Shown piece by piece: positions 47,454 to 57,777 of a stretch of DNA of 59,216 nucleotides. How positions within the stretch are numbered: position 1 is the stretch's first letter; each line of letters begins with the position of its first letter. The translations under genes were made by a program, and so were the position numbers. Under the pieces are notes generated by a model. The model searched no databases, was not told where the DNA came from, and worked only from the letters and a program-made list of their open reading frames with translations. The stretch comes from Catenaria anguillulae PL171 (taxonomy: Eukaryota > Blastocladiomycota > Blastocladiomycetes > Blastocladiales > Catenariaceae), in NCBI GenBank assembly GCA_002102555.1, contig MCFL01000148.1, positions 1-59,216 of the forward strand, in the 5' to 3' direction.

Positions 47454-48847
47454 ATGAGTTCTCAACGACATCCTCTCATGGTAGGCCCACAACTACCGCC
47501 GTTGACGGTTTGGACATGGCGGTTGGTACTTGTCCTGCTCGCCATTAACTGGGTACGAAGCATTTTTGTTGTCACCGTCGCAACTAGCGTTGGTTTTTCA
47601 TCGTTGCCTTCATTGTGATGCAGCTATTCGATATTGCATTCCTCGCCGTCGTTGCTCCGACTCTCTTTGGCGACCCTTCTGCGTCAAATTCTATCCTCAA
47701 GAACGTACAACCTTCATCCTTGCGTGCCTTTGTGAAGTCGCGCGCAGGTCTGTGGTTGTCAGATACACTGCTTTCCATTGCCGTCATTTTGGCACTCGCA
47801 ATGAATGTAATTGTCACGCCAGCCATTTGGGTTGCATTCAAACGGGCACGTTTTGTCACCTCTCTCGCTGAGCAAGGTGTTCGACATCGCCCTCTGATGT
47901 GTACTCTCTCTTTACAGCGTAACGCGTCCATGTATGCCGCTATCGCGTATTGGCGCATACTCTTGACCTCGGCCGCCCTGGCGACAGACCTCGCAGCCAT
48001 CAATGGCAAGTTACCAGACGTGGTCCTTGATCCAAAGATTGTGTCAGCCGTGCATCTGATTGCATACGATGCGTCCTTGGTGCGTTCCCGTCGTTGCCAA
48101 ACATCCACCATGATTTTCTCTTGTCTCACAGCGGCTGGCCATCTGCCACTCCAATAGGGCGTTATTGTGTTTCTCATGCTCCTCATTGCTCCACCAAAAA
48201 CCCCACTCGCCAACCCCTCATACGCGGCATCTGCACGGACACTCCGCAGCTACCCGAACTTGCCCGCCACGGGTGTCTCAGATAGCTACGCCTCGCCCGC
48301 GACCGCGCGCAAATCCAACACCCTGCTCAATGTCCCTCCCGAAGTCCGGTCGCGACTGTATGCGAGCCAGATTGTGAGCGTGACAGAGCTCGACAAGGTG
48401 TTTGAGCAAGAAATGCTCGTCAGAACGACCGTGGTGCTTGCCGTTGATGCCAACACACCAACACCCGTTGCCCTTGCCACAACTTCTCGTTCTCGGCTCG
48501 TGGCAGCAGCACCAGTTCCCACGGTTGCCATCAATGACAGTGAATGGATCGCACAACAGTACCCACTTCCGCCGTCGCCACCTGCTTCGTTACCTCGGCC
48601 ACCAGGCACGCTCACAGCCTGCCAAGCGGCCACCGCTGATGCGTCTCGACTCGTCAACAACAACAAGGACGCCGATTCCGCCAGCATGAAGTCGTTGGAG
48701 CATGCGCTCAGCGATGCGAGCTGTTTCCCGAGCTACCTCACGCTGCCCCTCGACTACACGGTCCGCGGGCATGTGTTGCGCAATGGCCAGTCGATTTTGT
48801 ATGTGGCTGTCGATGGAGAGCCGCGGCCCTCGTTTGCAAAGATTTGA
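47454..48847 (+). CDS. Orphan membrane protein with four helices and a long cytosolic tail
   Basis: Exons 47454-47552, 47624-48079 and 48158-48847 give about 414 residues. Four hydrophobic stretches: WRLVLVLLAINWLFDIAFLAVV (across the first intron), LLSIAVILALAMNVIVTPAIW, ILLTSAALATDLAAI and DASLGVIVFLMLLIAPP (across the second intron). The tail of about 220 residues is Ser/Thr/Ala-rich with APPKTPLANPSYAAS and a Pro-rich block. A pyrimidine tract with CTTTACAG at 47906-47919 looks like a splice acceptor, but I found no donor that keeps the frame, so the region is left unspliced (reads GVRHRPLMCTLSLQ). Family unknown. Confidence 0.6.
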
Positions 48848-49200
48848 AATGATACCCCTTTTGAATTCATAGACATATACCTCTTTATCTCACTTTTCCA
48901 AATGATTGACCACCGCGTGGGCGTGCTGTTGCTTAATCCAGGTGTGATCTTTGGGTTCGGCATGCTCGGGTCAATGAGGTCGAGGCAAGCGAGAGACGTG
49001 TCCGAATTCAAATACTGCCATGTCAGGAAAACTCGACTTTGCCTGATGCTGGAACAGCTGAAGGGGTAGGACCTCATCGATTGAGGGGGACAGAAAACCA
49101 ATTCTACATACAGTCGCGACTATACCCGAGACTCTGGAAAAGCACGGATTGATATGGTACACATGAAAAAGGATGGCGGCCCGGATCCTTGCTCTATGCC
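48848..49200. other. Convergent 3' flanks, no gene seen
   Basis: 353 bases between the stop of the membrane protein and the stop of TSR2. Nothing recognised. Confidence 0.4.
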
Positions 49201-49785
49201 TCACTTGCGCTTGTTCTTTCCCTTCTTTGACACCATCATGAACCCATCCTCGTCCACAACGGGCCCACGCTGCTCCGGCTCTGGCTCCTGCTGATCCACA
49301 TCCATGGCATCCCCGTCCTGTCCCTGTGCGGCCGCGGCCGCTTGCAATGCGGTATCTCCCTCCTCCCCTTCCTCGCCCTCATCACTCGAGTCGCCGCCAT
49401 CACCACCGCCCACAACCGCGGGTAATCGCGTATTGGGAAACTGCTCCCTCAACTTGGCCACCCGAGAGTAATCGCCCTTGACACACTCCAAGTACAGTGC
49501 GTAAAGCATCTTTGCCATGACGTATCCCGAGTTGTCCTCGAGCAGCGTCTGAAACTCTTCCGACATGATGTCCTCGAGCACGTCGGCGAGATCCTCCTCG
49601 TCAATCTTGTGTCCGTCGGAAATCAGGTACTCGGCAATGGTGTCGAGAAACCATTGCGCCTTGGCCTCGGTCTCGTGGCCGCCCCACCCGTGCTCGACAG
49701 CCGCGCGCAGGGCGTACCAGTTGGTCAGCATGAGCGTGACGCCGGCATGCAGGTTGGTGGATTGGTCTTGAGTGAGTTGCGGCAT
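49201..49785 (-). CDS. TSR2: Pre-rRNA-processing protein TSR2
   Basis: TSR2 is a chaperone that escorts ribosomal protein eS26 (Rps26) to the nucleus and into the small subunit. One uninterrupted frame of 194 residues, the usual size. The family signature is clear: GVTLMLTNWYALRAAVEHGWGG (the WGG motif), ETEAKAQWFLDTIAEYL, EEDLADVLEDIMSEEFQTLLED and YVMAKMLYALYLECVKGDYS. An acidic C-terminal half (GGDSSDEGEEGEEGD) ends in DGFMMVSKKGKNKRK, matching TSR2 proteins. Divergent from RPF1, another ribosome assembly factor, with 310 bases between start codons. Confidence 0.95.
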   Translation of the reverse strand: MPQLTQDQSTNLHAGVTLMLTNWYALRAAVEHGWGGHETEAKAQWFLDTIAEYLISDGHKIDEEDLADVLEDIMSEEFQTLLEDNSGYVMAKMLYALYLECVKGDYSRVAKLREQFPNTRLPAVVGGGDGGDSSDEGEEGEEGDTALQAAAAAQGQDGDAMDVDQQEPEPEQRGPVVDEDGFMMVSKKGKNKRK

Positions 49786-50095
49786 GGTGCTTTGTTTCTC
49801 TTCTTAGCCGATGTTTCTTTTCATGTGTGCCTTTGCATCGATGAGATGAATGAGAGCCTGGTTGGACCATCTTTAGCAAGTGGGAAGATGGTGGACTGCG
49901 TTGAGGCAACCGCATGGCGACGCATCACGTGTGTGAATGCAAAAAGGCCTGCTCAACTCGTCACTCAAGTCTCTGTCTTGTCTTGTCTTGTCTTGTCTGG
50001 TTCATCCATCTACGAACCAATCCGGCATTTGCGATACAACGCACCAATACCATTGCCATGCAAACAGCCTCGAAACATCATACCAATTTCACATC
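49786..50095. promoter_or_regulatory. Shared divergent TSR2/RPF1 promoter
   Basis: 310 bases between two divergent ribosome-biogenesis genes, so their transcription is probably coordinated. It contains a tandem TCTTG repeat (49976-49995). I see no clear PAC-like or RRPE-like box. Confidence 0.4.
49976..49997 (+). repeat. Pentanucleotide repeat (TCTTG)4
   Basis: Four exact TCTTG units plus a partial unit, about 100 bases before the RPF1 start codon. On the RPF1 coding strand it is pyrimidine-rich and may lie in the 5' leader. Confidence 0.85.
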
Positions 50096-51166
50096 ATGAA
50101 AAACCCATCCGAAATCAAAAACAAGGAAAAGCGCCAGCAAGTGTACGCCAAGCTGCGTGCCGAGCGCACACGGACCAAGCTCGAGGAAAAGAAGCGGCGC
50201 AAGAAGCTCGAAGATGCCAACCCGGAACTCAAGGACCAGCGCCTCAAGGCCAACATCCCGCGCACCATTGAAAACACAAAGGAGTACCAAGAGGCCATTG
50301 TCGACAATGACGACGAAGTGTTTGCTGACGAGGATTCAGACGAGTTTGCCGACTTCTTTTCTGGCGCACGGGGTGCTCCCAAAATTTGCGTCACAACCAA
50401 CATGCGGCCCAGTAAGGACATGCATGTGTTTGCCAAGGAGTTTGCGCATTTGTTTCCGACGGCCGAGGTGCGTAAGCGTGGGACGTTTGAGATCAAGAAG
50501 ATTATCGAGTTTTGCAAGGAGAGGGAGTATACGGATTTGGTGGTGTTGCATGAGGACAAGAAGCAGGATGGACCCAGTACGTCGTCGGCATGTTCTTTCA
50601 TTTGTGCCTATGCGCAATTTCCCACTCACCTGTGCGCATGCGTGTGCGGCAATTAGATGCGGCACTCTTTATTCACTTGCCCGACGGACCAACTGCTTAC
50701 TTTAAGCTGTCCAATATTGTCCTGCCACAAAACATCAAGGTCCGTACCTGAATTTCTTGTGTTGCGTGTCAGCTCCTTTTTTTCCCCTGACGCTCATGAC
50801 TGACGACCAACACACGTCAATCAGGGCGACCGGCCATCCAACCACACGCCCGAAGTCATCCTCAACCACTTCAACACTCGCTTGGGCCACACGATCGGGC
50901 GGTACTTTGCATCGCTGTTCCCTCCCGTACCCGAGTTCATGGGCCGTCAAGTCGTCACGTTCCACAACCAGCGCGACTTCATCTTTGTTCGGCGGCACCG
51001 ATATGTGTTTGAGAGCAAAGAGAAATGCAAGCTGGTGGAGCTGGGCCCAAGGTTTACCATGAAGCTGCGGTGGTTGCAAAAGGGCACATTTGATAGCAAA
51101 CACGGTGATTACGAGTGGTCGTTTGCGCAAAAGATGGAAACGTCCAGGAGGAAGTTTTTCTTGTGA
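50096..51166 (+). CDS. RPF1: Ribosome production factor 1 (Brix domain)
   Basis: Nucleolar factor for 60S subunit assembly. Three exons (50096-50576, 50657-50739, 50825-51166) give 301 residues. A basic coiled leader ([35 protein letters not shown]) and an acidic [15 protein letters not shown] block precede the Brix domain: [104 protein letters not shown] and the sigma70-like [27 protein letters not shown] is made across intron 1 with phase 1. Length and motif order fit Rpf1 rather than Imp4, Brx1 or Ssf1. Confidence 0.95.
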
Positions 51167-51501
51167 TGCGGGTGTTTTTGTGTGTGGAAATACACATGTA
51201 AAAAGTACTTGGAAGTTTTGGTCATGATGCATACCTTTCGCCCTGTCTTGGCCGAACTGCCATTCGAACCCACTTGCCCCATGGCCGCTATGGGCCAATT
51301 GAAGATTTGACGTCATTCAGGGCAGCAGCTCGCGTAACGCGGTGACTCTCGAGGCACAATAAGGATTTCTGCTTTACACAAGACAAGTTGCATGTAGCCC
51401 CTTTGCAACCCCCATCTGCGGCTCATACTGTCATACACAAAAGCGTTGATCACACTTACACATACCCTGCGTGGTATATCCAGAACGTGATAAGGTTGGC
51501 C
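51167..51501. other. Convergent 3' flanks, no gene seen
   Basis: 335 bases between the RPF1 and HNT1 stops. A GTTCGAAT on the minus strand near 51260 recalls a tRNA T-loop, but its stem cannot pair. Nothing else is recognised. Confidence 0.4.
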
Positions 51502-52111
51502 TCACAACTGTGCCGCCAACTTTTCGTGCAACTCCTTCAACTTTGCCATGTCCTTGTTGGCCTCGGACGGGACCCACTTGACGCCCAACCCCTCACCGTT
51601 TTCGCGCTTTGGGATAATGTGAAAGTGTACGTGGGGCACTTCTTGGTGGGCAGCACGGCCATTGTTTTGCAAAATGTTGTAGTCGGACATGCCCGTTTCC
51701 TTGCGAAGGACGTCAACGATTTGCTTGGCGGCAGGGAGGATGGCAGCAAGTTGTGTGTCGGGAATCTCGTGCAGCTTTTCACCGTGGTCTATGGCCAATG
51801 AAAGCCAAGGGTCAGATTGGTGCCAGTGGTGGAGACAATTTGGAGACAAGAAGGGTGAATCACGCACGTTTGGGGATCACGAGCTGTGGCCGATTGCGCA
51901 TGTGGTACAATCATGAACAAGTGTTAAAGAGTAGAGGCAACAAGCACACTCGACAGAGGAACAGAGGACGGTGGCAAAGACATACGGCGTGGCCTTGCGA
52001 GAGCGGGCCAATGTCGAGGAAGCTGTAAATGTGCTCGGTTTCGACGAGCTTGAAGGAGGGGATCTCCTTGCGGATGATACGGCAGAAGATGCAGGTCGCA
52101 GGTGTGGTCAT
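51502..52111 (-). CDS. HNT1: HIT-family nucleoside phosphoramidase (HINT type)
   Basis: Hydrolyses adenosine phosphoramidates and lysyl-AMP. Three exons (52111-51986, 51883-51868, 51788-51502) give 142 residues, the normal HINT size. Motifs: CIFCRIIRKEIPSFKLVE, SFLDIGPLSQGHALVIPKHH and the catalytic histidine triad HVHFHIIPK. The middle exon is only 16 bases, coding LVIPK plus one base; with it the sequence reads GHALVIPKHHGEKLHEIPD, as in yeast Hnt1. Without it both flanking exons are out of frame. The start at 52111 is the first ATG in frame (MTTPATCIFC). Divergent from the WD40 gene. Confidence 0.95.
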
Positions 52112-52414
52112 GGTGTGCTGAAAAACGAGGGCTTTCACTGGGATAAAGAGCAGTCGGGATATGTACATGACATGGACATTCGAAAAGAAAGAGAAAGAGA
52201 AGATGAGCGCGCGACTTGGAGACACATGTGAGAGAAAGGGCCGCCGATTGGACGCGTGGTGACTCAAGAGTGAGCGGCGATCCAATTGCAATTTGCAAAC
52301 CAATGCCAAAGTCGAATATTCTCGATTCATCGTCACCTCACAATGCTGCCAATGCAGCAGAAAAACTCATGTCAGCTACCGCAATCTTGTTGAATTTGAG
52401 CACTCCACCACAAA
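52112..52414. other. Divergent HNT1/WD40 promoter
   Basis: 303 bases between start codons. The HNT1-proximal half is rich in purines on the plus strand (GAAAAGAAAGAGAAAGAG). No gene. Confidence 0.4.
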
Positions 52415-55036
52415 ATGTCGTCGTCTGAGCCTCAACCCCAACCTCAACCACATAGTTTGGCGCCAAAGCCTCCCTCCCAGCTGTCTCCAACACCGCCGCC
52501 AACAGCACCGCCAGTCGCATCTGCTTCGGCATCAGCATCCGAGTCTTTGGGACTAGAACCTTCTCACGATTCAGAAGAATCCGAAATCGACGGCCCAGAC
52601 CATAGCCACCATCCGTTTTCGTTTGCTGCCATTTCCGTGGACCAACTCAACGCTCTCGAGGCTGCGCTGGCCCTTGAAAATGGTCATCATCCTCATCATG
52701 AAACAACAACTTCAGCCGACGATTGCACGGATTCCTTGTCGTGCAATGACGACGTAACCGACAATGAAGACCAACTCCCACCGCTGCTCCCGCCAATCGA
52801 CGTGTCGGCAGATCCACTTGACCTCAACGAAATGATGCCAGGCCTTGTCGATTCTTCAGCTTTGCCACCCAGTGCACCGCTCCTGCCTACTTCGCTCCAG
52901 CCATCACTTTCCTCTTCGCCATCCCCATCAACACCCGATTCGCCCATCTTGTCCACGCTTCCACCTCCGCCACCGCCAATCACCGCGGCACCTGCCCCAC
53001 CACCACCGCCGCCGCCACTATCGCAACCATTCATTCCAGCAACTCAAAACCCCGTTGCTCCCATCTCTGCCGCCCTCGCCACCCTCGACCCATCTGCCTC
53101 ATCGTCCTCGGACGCGGACGACGAGCACGAAGAAGACGAGTTTGACCATTCGTACATGCTGGGCGACTTGGGCTATTTGCAAGACGACAACCACTTGACC
53201 ATGGTTGGTAGCTCTGGCGCATACATGCACTGGGCACCCGATGCAGATACCGAAGGCTTGTACACGGACGAGGAGGACGACGATGACGATCTCCCTGCTG
53301 CCATCCTCGAGGATGACGACGATCCTACCCAGACGACTGGCAACATGGCGGGCGGCGACCCAGACGAGGATGAGGACGATGAGGATGATGCCGGTGGCGG
53401 CGCTTGGAGCGCCCAGATACCCTCCGAAGTCCCAACCGAAATCACACGTGCTGCCTACCTCAAGGGCGCAGACATCCAAGGTATTGACTGGGCGGCGTTA
53501 CCCATCACGCGCGCAAAGTACCGTGAGACGCGCAACACAGAGTATGCGAGTTATCGCAACACGGACACACAGGTGGATCCGGCAGATAAGTTGGCTCAGT
53601 TTGACACGGCCAAGCACATGTTCCAGTTTGAGTATACAAAGCTGTCGACCAAATCGTCGTTTGCGCATTTCCAGCTTCGAAACCGTACGTTTCTTTTTAT
53701 ATATATATTTCTTTATCTGCTCGAGCTCGTCCGACAATCTCACCTACTCCACGCATACCATAACCTATGTATGTAGTTGTCTGGGCACCCACGAAAAACG
53801 ACGTTTTTTACACGCACGATGCCATAGTCCGCCACTGGCAACCGCTCACGCGCGCCTCGCGTACATTTCTCGACTGCTTTTCCGATCCTCGCGCAACCCC
53901 GCGTGGACCCGTTCGCCTGTCATCTATGTGTGCCGCCGAGGGCGTGCTAGTTGCTGGCGGGTACCTTGGCGAGTACATCATCAAGCCCCTCGACGACGCA
54001 CGCTTGCCGCCCGTGGCGGGCATTGTGACGAGCGATCCGAACGGCATCAGCAATCAGATTGAAGTGTGCCGGGCGCGAACGGGAGGGGCGATTGGGGCGG
54101 TGGTTGCGTCCAATGATAGCAAGGTGAGGAGGATGGAAGTGGAGACAAGGAAGATTGTGCAGACATTAGAGTTGGGGTGGCCCGTCAATGTACGTGGTCT
54201 GGCTTTCACTTTCTGTGTTTCTGTGCTTTGAGAGCAACGGCTGACTTTGTGTGTGAACTTTTGTAGTGTGCGGTCCAATCTCCAAATCGGTCCATGCTGG
54301 CCGTGGTTGGCGACTCGACAGAAACACGCATCTTTGATGCAGTGCACGGAGACGAGATCATGCAGTTGCACGGCCACGTCGACTTTTCCTTTGCCGCCGC
54401 CTGGTCCGTCCACGTCCTTCTTGACTCTCGACCAATCGTCCATGTCATCCAAAACTCACGCGTGTGTGTCACAATGCAACCAGGTCACCCACGTCGCCAC
54501 TCTTGGCCACTGGCAACCAAGACCGCACCACGCGCATCTACGACCTGCGATTCCCCACACGCACCTTGCACACGCTCAAGTCCTCGATCGGCGCCGTGCG
54601 CTCGCTGCGGTACGCGGCGGACGGCACCTTGGCCATTGCCGAGGACGCAGATTACGTCCACTTGCTGTGCCCGCGCATGCAGCACATGCAGTCGCTCGAC
54701 TTTTTCGGCGAAATCTCGGGCATTGCGTTCACGCCAGACGACATGGGCGACCGCTTGTTTATTGGAAACGCGGACGAGGCGTATGGGAGTTTGCTCGAGT
54801 ATAGTCGGGTGAGGCGCGCGGGGGCCGGGGCGGGCGGGTGGTGGGGTGGGTGGGAAGAGGTGCAGGATGAGAAGGTGGGTGGCGACGAGGACGAGGCTTC
54901 GCGGCGGGCGGGCAGGGATGATTTACGGATGCGGTATAGTATCCAAGGTGGGACGCCCGGGCAGTATGTCGAGGTGGATTGGGGCAGCTTTGGCGACATG
55001 TTTGACATTGGCATGGCGGGTGCCGAGCTGGTGTAG
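52415..55036 (+). CDS. WD40-repeat protein of the S. pombe C2A9.03 type
   Basis: Four exons (52415-53684, 53777-54189, 54267-54403, 54484-55036) give 790 residues. The first 330 are disordered: Pro/Ser-rich (two P7 runs), then acidic with DEEDDDDD blocks and TDEEDDDDDLPAA. The conserved part begins GADIQGIDWAALPITRAKYRETR. It continues SFAHFQLRNLVWAPTKNDVFYTHD, GVLVAGGYLGEYI, LGWPVNCAVQSPNRSMLAVVGD, GHVDFSFAAAWS, LLATGNQDRTTRIYDLR, GAVRSLRYAADGTLAIAEDADY, IDFFGE-like SLDFFGEISGIAFTPD, and YGSLLEYSR. This is the fungal/plant WD repeat family of unknown role that includes S. pombe C2A9.03. Every splice junction restores a conserved block. Members are probably nuclear adaptors; that is inference. 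Confidence 0.88.
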
Positions 55037-57777
55037 TTTTTCGGTGATGGTTGTTTTCTTGGATTTTCAAGCAGTGCCTGGTTTGTGTGTGTGTGCGAGT
55101 GTTTGTCGTTCTCAGCCCCACCAAACGTGGCAGGCAGTTCCCATGTTCATATTGTTGTATATATCCACGCCCGCATCAGCAGTTGCAACCTCAAGCAGAA
55201 TACATAACTTGCTTTGCATTCGGATTTGACGGCCGGCACATCAAGCGAGAGGCCAGTGTCGGTGACAATGGAGGCAAACGCGTCGAAACACGATTCCCAT
55301 TCTCTCACACTCCTCTCTCTCCTTCAATTCGCAATTAACATCCAATCATTTCCTTATCCAGCCCCACACAATCTATACCAACTCCCTGCAATCGCTGCAT
55401 CAGTACCGGATCCGCCCTTCCCCTGCTGTCTTTGGCGCATCCGATCCATTCCAGCCCCTTGCCAGTTGGCCTCGGGCGGCACGCCCAGCATGCCTCTGTT
55501 CCACGCAAACGAAATGATTACGCCGCCAAGGCACTCGCTCGCTCGCGCTGAACGATACCCGCGCACGTCCGCGAAGCATGCTCGTCGGATTACCCACCTG
55601 CTGCCAGCTGCGAACACGCTTCAACGATCGATTGGTTCCGCGACCTTGTCTGGATTGCTTGCAATGCACGTAACAAGTAACAGAAAATCCAGCAGATTGA
55701 GCCGCTTTCTCCCATGGATTTCGGTGTTCGCTTTCGAATGCGCTAGTGCAAACACGACCAAATTGTGACGCGTCCCGCCGTTGCATTCGGACGGATGGCG
55801 TGCAACCATGGATCTACATTGCTTGATTTTGCCCTTCTCACTGCGCTCGCCATGAAAGAACTCACGTGCATTGTCCTACATTTGTAGGTCATCGAGTGTG
55901 CCTGTCCTGATGGCACTTGCGCCAACTTTCTGCCCTCTCGCAATCAAGTTCGCATGTCAGCGCCGTCCTGTCCATTTCCAGGCTGGATTCAGAAGTCTCT
56001 CGCTCTCTCGTTCAGACAAGAGAGGATTTTTTATTCAAATCACACATGACTGCCAGCTTCCTTTAGGTTTCCACTTCGGAGTTTCGGTACGCCACCATTC
56101 CACCCACATTCGTGCTTTGTTTTTCCTAACTTGAATTGCTTTCTTTGTCCAGGTAATGCATCAAGATGGAATGACATCGGCTGGAGAATCTGGGTCCGTT
56201 TCCATTTCCGATCCATCCTGCTATTCAAGTCTGATCAACTCACACGCGTTCTTGACATCGCCTGTTTCTGTTTGTCTCTTTTCGTAGAGTTTTTCCTGGA
56301 ATTCGGAACAAGTATGAAGCATCTAGCAGGCATGGTTTTAACCAGAGGGAACTCCCCTTGACCGAATGCCGGTGGTTTGCACAACACACGAGCAGCCTTT
56401 GCGTGTTACGCGCAAGTGCACTTGCTCCCATTTGAGCTTTGCAGGCCATGAATGCAAGCCCCAGTCAGCCTTTGCTGGATTCTTGCTTCATTTTGTCGGA
56501 TCAGTTGCACCATTGCATGTGCACATGGGCGCAGATTGCTGGAGTTCAAGGTCAAGGCCGACTCGCAAAGGGAGGCTGCCTGTGCAGCACCCGGGTGTAA
56601 AGTCGAGCAAGTATACGTCGGGTCAAGCATTTGTCGAGGTCGATTTGGATTCGTGATCAACAATGCCGAGTGGTCCAGAAGGGCTCATCTGGCAAATGCC
56701 ATGTGTGATGCCTTGCAGTCTTTCTGGAGCATTCATTGCGGGTAGGTGTTTTTCGTACACTCTGGCCCTTGTTGTGCCTCTTGAAAGATGACGCTTCCCG
56801 CATTGCCTCGTTTAGTTGATGCCAAGCGATAGTTCTTGTGGGCTTTTGGGACTTTGTCAAGCAGGAGCAAACACGCATTCTCGCCCGGGCAACCCGGCCG
56901 TCTATGCTATGATCACACTTGTCATTGATGCGACAAGTCAGTGTCATACCATTCTTCCACTCTGCTGAGCCTCTCCAGGGTTGGTATGCACATTCTTTGA
57001 GCCCCATCCGCCCCCCTTGGGTTGAGGGGTTTGTTGCAAATCACTCGCTGTGCATCATCCCGGTTCGCACCTGTTTTGCAACGGGTATTTGCTCGCTTGA
57101 GACTCGCCATGGGCCGGCGAGTCGAGTGCCTTCCATCAGCCAGTTGATGTCCCCAATTGCATGTGCTTTTGTACATGCATGTGGGTTGACCACGTGATGT
57201 ATTGGCACTGTTCCAGTTCTTTTCAACAAACTGGGAACGACGGAGTTCCCCGAGGACGCTCCCGGTCTTGTACATGTCTGTGGGAGCTTTGGGTTCGTCT
57301 GGATATCTGTCTTGTCTTGATGTGCCTACTGATTCTTCTCTATGCTCATTGCGCCTCTCGCTCTCGCTCTCAATTGGAACGGCATTTTGGCCGCTCCGGA
57401 CCCAAGGACCTTGCCGCCACCTTTCAAGCTCGTTGGTTCTGGCCCACGTCCGCGTGGGGTGCGTGTCTCCTTCTTTATTCTGATATCAACCGATATGGAG
57501 GACTAACTCTGGCCCATACCGAACGCCATGGCCGTTCATTGCCGTTTTTTTGTCAAGCATTCGCCGAGAAGCTGATCGGAAATGTTTGATATGCCATCGT
57601 TGTCAAATCAAAAATGAATTGAGGTTTATCACTACAGTGCCATGCATACAAGATTGGAAAACGATGGACGTGAACAAACGATGGAATGGCAACAGAATCA
57701 AGCATCAAAAACAACCAATCATACAGAGGAGAACTATTTACATGCATGAACCCAATCAACCGATCAATAATGTCCGC
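55037..57777. other. 2.7 kb without a convincing gene
   Basis: The longest gene-poor stretch here. I examined the longest frames (55214-55768 plus; 55400-55786 minus; 56131-56361 plus; 57161-57589 plus). None shows family motifs or protein-like composition. A splice-like CTTTGTCCAG|GT at about 56154 and a TTTTCGTAG near 56288 suggest a possible spliced non-coding transcript, but nothing is firm. No snRNA, snoRNA, 5S or tRNA pattern was recognised. Confidence 0.4.

Noticed and set aside
51250-51275. Possible minus-strand tRNA T-loop (GGGTTCGAAT)
   Set aside because: The flanking bases cannot form the five-base T stem and no cloverleaf is visible.
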